A stretch of 33,439 bases of DNA from contig JBFMCJ010000003.1 of assembly GCA_040754675.1 (NCBI GenBank), positions 1 to 33,439 on the forward strand, written 5' to 3'. The translations under genes and the position numbers were made by a program. The notes under the pieces were generated by a model. The model was not told the origin of the DNA, searched no databases, and saw only the letters and a program-made list of their open reading frames with translations. Positions 29,118 through 33,439 of the stretch are shown here, in pieces; position 1 is the first letter of the stretch, and every line of letters starts with the position of its first letter. The stretch comes from Bacillota bacterium. Lineage in GTDB: Bacteria; Bacillota; Limnochordia; Limnochordales; Geochordaceae.

Positions 29118-32100
29118 TCACGGTTTGGCAGAAGACACCCACACGGTCTGGCCCACCACGATCCGGCGGGCGTCGACTATCTGAGGATTGAGGCGCAACA
29201 GTTCCTCCACCGTGACGCCGTGCGCCCGGGCGATGGAGAAGAAGGTATCGCCTCGCTGCACCGTGTAGGGCTGAACTGCGTAAGGCCTGTTGTAGGGAAC
29301 AGGCACCCGGATAGCCTGGCCGCTGACGATACGATCGGGGTCGGTGATCTGGGGGTTCATCCGCAACAGCCCGGCCAGCCTTATGCCACGGGCGCGAGCG
29401 ATGGAGAAGAGGGTATCCCCCCGCTGGATGGTGTAGGACTCGGCGGCCAACCCCGGGATACGCACCTTCTGCCCGGCACCGATGCGGCCGTCGGTGAGTC
29501 TGGGATTGCTCCTGAGAAGGGCTTCAACGGGCATGGCGAAATCCCAGGCGATTTGAGAGGGCGTATCCCCCGCTCTCGCGTAGATGACCAGCTCCGGTGA
29601 GGCGGCTGGTGCGTTGGTCGCCGCCTTCGGCGCCTCGGTGATGGTCTCCTTTTCCACAGAGGGCACCCAAACGGTCTGGCCCACCACGATCCGGCGGGCG
29701 TCCGCTATCTGAGGATTGAGGCGCAACAGTTCCTCCGTTGTGACGCCGTACGTCCGGGCGATGGAGAAGAGAGTGTCGGCCCGCTGTACCGTGTAGGGCC
29801 GAATGTCGTAAGGTCTGCCCCGGGGAACGGGGACCCAGATGGCCTGCCCGCTGGCGATGCGATCGGGGTCGGTGATCTGGGGGTTCATCCGCAACAGCCC
29901 GGCCAGCCGTATGCCATGGGCGCGAGCGATCGAGAAGAGGGTGTCCTGCCGCTGGATGACGTAGGGCTCGGCCGCCAATCCCGGGATGCGCACTTCCTGC
30001 CCGGCACCGATGCGGTGAGCGTCGGCGAGCCCGGGGTTGCTCCCGAGGATAGCTTCGAGGGGCATTGCGAAATCCCAGGCGATTTGAGAGGGCGTGTCTC
30101 CGGGCCACGCGTAAATGACGAGTTCGCGGGAAACGGTCACCCGGGCGGCCCGCGCCACCGGCGTTTCGGCAGGTGTCTCTCCTTCCGGAGGGTGTTCGAT
30201 GGCGGCAGGCCCCTCTTCGGCGGGCAACAACACGCGTTCTTCGGTGGGGGGCCGTTCCTCGACGAGATGGCGTTCTTCAACCAGGGGGCGTTCTTCGATC
30301 GCGGGCTGCTCCTGGATCGGCAAGCCCTCCTCCAACGCCAGGCTGACGCCAGTGGCGGGTTGAGCCACCTCTGCGACCATGCGCACTTCCTCAACCGGAG
30401 ACCCGTCCGCAGGGACGTGGACCGGTTGTGGGGGGACTGGCTTCAACCCCAGCCTGGCGACCTGGCTGGGTGCGATTCGCACCTCGTAGTCCCCCGGCCG
30501 CACGTCCTCGAAGAGGAAGAAACCGTCAAAGGCGGATTTCGTCCGCGTGACCACCTCGCCCTGGGGGTTGACGAGTTCAAGCTCCATGCCGCTCACCTGC
30601 CTCGCCCCGTCGCTATGAAGCAGGTAGGCCGTACCGCTCACCTCGCCTGCAACGATGACCGGGTAATCGAGGGCCAGGGTGGCGCCGGGGCGCGGTATGA
30701 TGCCGAATCCCTGTACCGCAGGACGCCACATCGGGTCCTCAAGGGTAGCAGGAGAAAGTTCGACGATGTTGACGTGATAGGGGGTCAGGCCGGTAAGCAT
30801 GGCAACGCCTTTTTCGTCGGTCCTCGCCGGGTGCACGCTCCCGTTGACGAGAAAGGCGACACCCTCGATCGGCACCTCACCCGGGTCCATCACGCCGTTC
30901 TCGTTGGCGTCCACGAAGGCCCGGGCGGAGACGGCTCCCATGTGTGCCGTGCCCGAAGGGGCGGCGCGCCATTCTCCGGAGTGCCCCTCGCGGCCGAGAG
31001 CCGTGGACAGGCTCAGGCGGAGCCCCACTTCCCCACTCGTCCTGTACTCCGCACCGATGCCTGCCGCATAGGTTCCGGCATTTCGGACCAGATCGACCGC
31101 GTACCGGGACCGGTTCGTATCTATGGAGCGGTCCATCTGTAACTGGAAGGTATAGCCGCCGGCCAGGGAGCCGTTGACGCTAATCGAGACCTGGCGCACC
31201 TGCGCGAGAGGCTCGAGATCGTAGCGCAGGTCCGCACGAGCGGTGTAGCGTCCGAGGTGACGGGCCATCAAGAGCGTTCCTTGAGCAGAGACCTCGGCGC
31301 GGCGCACGCTGGCGTCGAGCCAGTTGGTCAGCGAAAGCCCGTTGTAAGAAGACGAGACGCGGCCGGAGAGGTGCGTGAGAGCCTCTCCCGAGCGAAGCCG
31401 ATCCTGCTGAACTTCCCAACTGAGAGCCAGGCCGGGGGAAGCCGGGAAAGGAAGCGTCGAGTCAAGGGTCCAGCGGGTTTGACTCTCGATGGGATCAGCA
31501 CCGGCCGGAAACTTTTCGCTGGAGAAGCCCCAAAGGCGCACGTGCTCCAGGGAAGTCCCCACCCTCCCCCACCGCGTGTGCAAGGCGAGCCGGCCCGCCG
31601 AACCGCCGCCCTCGGCCAAAGCCACGTCGGCTTGGGTCAGCATCTCCCCGCTCCAGCCCCTGAGACTCAGGGTGGCATAACCGTCCTCGCCGAAATCCCC
31701 AAGGGTACGGGAGAGCGCGAGGCCGGCAGAAAGATGCCGCCCCACTCCCTCGTCGTACTGGAAAAAGACACGCTCCTTTCCGTCCTCACTCTCGCCTACC
31801 GTAACCCGGTAGTAGCTGTCGCCTGGCGGAACGAGGGAGTCCCGCACGTGCCAGCGCCGAACTTCCTCGCGGATCTGGCCCTGCGGCCCGTAGAAGATCA
31901 GCCGGAACTCGTTCTGGCCGTACCGGAGCGGCACGTTTTCGAAGCGATACCTCGCATCCGGCCCTGGCTGCTGGAAGTCCAGCAGCAGATCATCCCGGTA
32001 GAGCTCGACGGCCCACCCCGGGGGGAGGGCCCCCTCGAGCTGGATCCGATCGAATTCCTCGGGCTGTCTCAGGAGGTAACTGCTGACATGCACGCCCCGT

Positions 32101-32987
32101 ACGACTTTTGGGGACGAGACGAGCGGCAGGCCCGGGTAGATGACGTGGCCCAGCGAAAACTCGCGCGCTTTCAGCGGGCCGAGCAGCGTCGCTTCGGGCT
32201 GTTTGCGCCCCAACGTGAACCGCAGAGCGGACAGAGGGTCGCTCTCGTTTCCGGAGAGAAAGACAGCTCCTGTCATCTGCAACAATTCGCCCGTGGCGAA
32301 GACGGTGTATTGCGCGTGCGTCTGCTGCTCTCCCTGCACGTCACGGCGCAGGCTGAGCCTCAGGCTTGGATCGACGAACGGCCCGGCCAGGAGGCGGTAC
32401 GGCTTTTGGAGATGAGGATAGGGGGCCTCCGGGAAGGGTTGACCGGATCGCAGTTCTCTCCAGCGGCTCTCACGCTCCAGACGTAGCTCCACGGGTAAGG
32501 GCTCACGGGGTTTGACGCGCAGTACGGAGACCGGGAAGTCCACCTCGAGTTCCATTGGAAGCCACTGAGAAAGCAGGCTGGCGTCGACGTAAATATCGTC
32601 GGCATCGATGCGCACGCGCGCCGAATCGAAGGAGGTGCGGTCGCGCCCGACGCTCACCATGCCGCGCGCGGCATCGAGGAGAAAACGCCGGGCATCGCGG
32701 CCCACGAGCCCTTCTGCCCTGCCCTGTTCGGGGAGAACCGTCAGGCCGAGCTCGAGCAGGCGGCTGAGCTGGCCCAGGGATATCAGCACGCCTCCGGCAA
32801 CCCGGTAAGCGGGAAGGAGGTCGCCGTCAAGGCTCAGGCGCCCTACCTGTACCTCGAGCAGGAGCAGCTCGGCCTGCGGGTCCTGGGTAAACGCCTCAGG
32901 AGCGTCCGCGGCCGCGCCAGCCGGCAGGATAGCGCTCGCCGCCACAACTGCCGCGAGGACCAGCGACCAGAACCGATACGTACGCAT
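29118..32987 (-). CDS. Fimbrial-usher-like outer-membrane protein with six C-terminal LysM domains
   Basis: A 1289-residue protein. Residues 1-27 form a signal peptide (MRTYRFWSLVLAAVVAASAI...) without lipobox. Residues about 40-170 match the N-terminal periplasmic part of TcfC/FimD-type ushers (VDASLLSQWLPMELEVDFP then LRVKPREPLPVELRLERE). About 195-680 is a long run of alternating beta-strands (RWTLDSTLPFPASPGLALSW, YTARADLRYDLEPLAQ), the presumed barrel with plug. About 688-775 is an SdrD/EF-loop-like domain (FVDANENGVMDPGEVPIEGV) and 778-870 a carboxypeptidase-regulatory-like domain (TKSAFDGFFLFEDVRPGDYE). A Glu/Pro-rich linker (885-945) leads to six LysM domains (about 956-1003, 1008-1053, 1064-1109, 1133-1178, 1184-1230, 1240-1285). 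The chaperone gene ends 28 bp upstream. The usher would sit in an outer membrane and export pilus subunits; LysM should bind peptidoglycan. Confidence 0.82.
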   Translation of the reverse strand: MRTYRFWSLVLAAVVAASAILPAGAAADAPEAFTQDPQAELLLLEVQVGRLSLDGDLLPAYRVAGGVLISLGQLSRLLELGLTVLPEQGRAEGLVGRDARRFLLDAARGMVSVGRDRTSFDSARVRIDADDIYVDASLLSQWLPMELEVDFPVSVLRVKPREPLPVELRLERESRWRELRSGQPFPEAPYPHLQKPYRLLAGPFVDPSLRLSLRRDVQGEQQTHAQYTVFATGELLQMTGAVFLSGNESDPLSALRFTLGRKQPEATLLGPLKAREFSLGHVIYPGLPLVSSPKVVRGVHVSSYLLRQPEEFDRIQLEGALPPGWAVELYRDDLLLDFQQPGPDARYRFENVPLRYGQNEFRLIFYGPQGQIREEVRRWHVRDSLVPPGDSYYRVTVGESEDGKERVFFQYDEGVGRHLSAGLALSRTLGDFGEDGYATLSLRGWSGEMLTQADVALAEGGGSAGRLALHTRWGRVGTSLEHVRLWGFSSEKFPAGADPIESQTRWTLDSTLPFPASPGLALSWEVQQDRLRSGEALTHLSGRVSSSYNGLSLTNWLDASVRRAEVSAQGTLLMARHLGRYTARADLRYDLEPLAQVRQVSISVNGSLAGGYTFQLQMDRSIDTNRSRYAVDLVRNAGTYAAGIGAEYRTSGEVGLRLSLSTALGREGHSGEWRAAPSGTAHMGAVSARAFVDANENGVMDPGEVPIEGVAFLVNGSVHPARTDEKGVAMLTGLTPYHVNIVELSPATLEDPMWRPAVQGFGIIPRPGATLALDYPVIVAGEVSGTAYLLHSDGARQVSGMELELVNPQGEVVTRTKSAFDGFFLFEDVRPGDYEVRIAPSQVARLGLKPVPPQPVHVPADGSPVEEVRMVAEVAQPATGVSLALEEGLPIQEQPAIEERPLVEERHLVEERPPTEERVLLPAEEGPAAIEHPPEGETPAETPVARAARVTVSRELVIYAWPGDTPSQIAWDFAMPLEAILGSNPGLADAHRIGAGQEVRIPGLAAEPYVIQRQDTLFSIARAHGIRLAGLLRMNPQITDPDRIASGQAIWVPVPRGRPYDIRPYTVQRADTLFSIARTYGVTTEELLRLNPQIADARRIVVGQTVWVPSVEKETITEAPKAATNAPAASPELVIYARAGDTPSQIAWDFAMPVEALLRSNPRLTDGRIGAGQKVRIPGLAAESYTIQRGDTLFSIARARGIRLAGLLRMNPQITDPDRIVSGQAIRVPVPYNRPYAVQPYTVQRGDTFFSIARAHGVTVEELLRLNPQIVDARRIVVGQTVWVSSAKP
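29130..30130. repeat. Tandem duplication of a three-LysM block within the usher-like gene
   Basis: Two blocks of about 475-500 bp (roughly 29130-29605 and 29658-30130), with a period of 528 bp, are very similar; long stretches such as the one following GATCGGGGTCGGTGATCTGG are identical. Each encodes three different LysM types in the same order (PSQIAWDF type, LFSIARAHGIRLAGLL type, TVEELLRLNPQI type). A 3-bp indel changes HRIG to GRIG between copies. This is an in-frame segmental duplication, not a CRISPR or mobile element. Confidence 0.85.
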
Positions 32988-33015
32988 GCACGGAAGAACG
33001 GTCGGGACGCCTCGG

Positions 33016-33439
33016 TCATAGCACCCCCACTTCGACCTGGGCCAGAATCCTGTTCCCCGAGTCTTCTCCGTTGCGATAAGTCACCCGCAGGCGAGCCCCA
33101 CGGGAGAGCGAGCCTGGAGGCACCTGTACCGGTACCTCGAGGCGCCGATAGGCGTTGGGGGTGTACACCGCGATGCCGTTGACGCTGCCGATGATCTGTT
33201 CACGCCCGTCGGCGGTAACGAGGCTCACCGTCACATCGCCGTATACCGAACGGCTGCCGGTCCGACCGATGCGCAGGGACAGTGCCCGGGGCGTACGCGT
33301 GGCCGGATCCATCTCCCATTGAAGGTCGGACAGCGACACGCGGGCCGTCGTCTGGCCGTGACGGACAATGACGGGAATGGTAACGCCGAACACCGCTGTA
33401 AGGCGGATGCTTACCTCGCTCGGCTCGGCCGCGCCGGCC
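33016..33439 (-). CDS. Periplasmic pilus-assembly chaperone (PapD/COG3121-like), N-terminus outside window
   Basis: The frame stays open to the right window edge; a GTG at 33393 is internal, because the codons before it continue a beta-strand reading as EVSIRLTAVFGVTIPVIVRHG. About 141 codons are seen, ending in TGA at 33016. The pattern VFGVTIPVIVRHG, then SLRIGRTGSRSVYGDVTVSL and GIAVYTPNAYRRLEVPVQVP is that of the C-terminal immunoglobulin-like domain and preceding strand of fimbrial chaperones that occur beside TcfC-like ushers. It lies 28 bp upstream of the usher gene on the same strand. The chaperone would hold pilin subunits in the periplasm and hand them to the usher. Pilin genes, if any, lie beyond the edge. 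Confidence 0.72.
   Translation of the reverse strand, partial: AGAAEPSEVSIRLTAVFGVTIPVIVRHGQTTARVSLSDLQWEMDPATRTPRALSLRIGRTGSRSVYGDVTVSLVTADGREQIIGSVNGIAVYTPNAYRRLEVPVQVPPGSLSRGARLRVTYRNGEDSGNRILAQVEVGVL

Noticed and set aside
29130-30130. Repetitive DNA considered as CRISPR or a mobile element
   Set aside because: There are only two long copies, with a 528-bp period matching LysM domains in frame; no spacers, no terminal inverted repeats and no transposase.
29916-31142. A 408-codon plus-strand open frame within the usher-LysM region
   Set aside because: Antisense to a gene with signal peptide, ordered domains and LysM repeats; the frame has no motif.

Overview
The window is GC-rich DNA, almost wall to wall coding, with many GTG and TTG starts, ATGA/GTGA stop-start overlaps and strong Shine-Dalgarno sites of the AAGGAGG type. 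Gene content (MalK-type and branched-chain-type ABC importers, HD-GYP, VapC) looks like a high-GC deep-branching member of the Bacillota. Two things point to a cell with an outer membrane: a fimbrial-usher-like outer-membrane protein with a PapD-like chaperone gene at the right edge, and three ABC substrate-binding proteins that all carry ordinary signal peptides without a lipobox cysteine. A diderm Bacillota lineage such as the Limnochordia would fit. This taxonomic placement is inference; no rRNA or marker gene is present.

Layout. (1) 1-6196, minus strand: a complete sugar-uptake operon read from a sigma-A-like promoter at 6167-6196. It encodes a LacI regulator, substrate-binding protein, two permeases, a MalK/UgpC-type ATPase and a GH63/mannosylglycerate-hydrolase-like glycosidase cut by the window edge. 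A perfect 14-bp palindrome overlaps the lacI ribosome-binding site. (2) 6239-8963, minus: a GNAT acetyltransferase and an SF1 helicase with a RelE-like N-terminal region. (3) 9136-19984, plus: an FAD amine/amino-acid oxidase followed by two complete branched-chain-amino-acid-type ABC importers in different gene orders (H-M-G-F-K, then M-H-K-G-F). (4) 20036-23959: a long-chain acyl-CoA synthetase (minus), a concanavalin-like-fold protein (plus) and a Tat-exported cyclase-family hydrolase (minus). (5) 24087-27992: an HD-GYP protein (minus), divergent from a TetR-ABC-2 exporter operon (plus) with a promoter and palindromic operator. (6) 27996-28968: a relic of a subtilisin-like protease, then a Phd/VapC-type toxin-antitoxin pair on the minus strand with a promoter whose spacer is an inverted repeat. 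(7) 29118-33439, minus: a partial pilus chaperone and a 1289-residue usher-like protein ending in six LysM domains.

How they may work together: region 1 probably imports and hydrolyses a small glycoside, possibly a compatible solute such as mannosyl- or glucosylglycerate. Regions 3-4 look like a scavenging block in which LIV-type importers bring in amino acids or carboxylic acids, the FAD oxidase deaminates or demethylates amines, and the acyl-CoA synthetase activates acids. Region 7 is the most unusual: an outer-membrane usher that appears to carry its own peptidoglycan anchor.

No tRNA, rRNA, CRISPR array, insertion sequence or replication origin was seen. Functions are read from motifs and family knowledge only; no database search was done.
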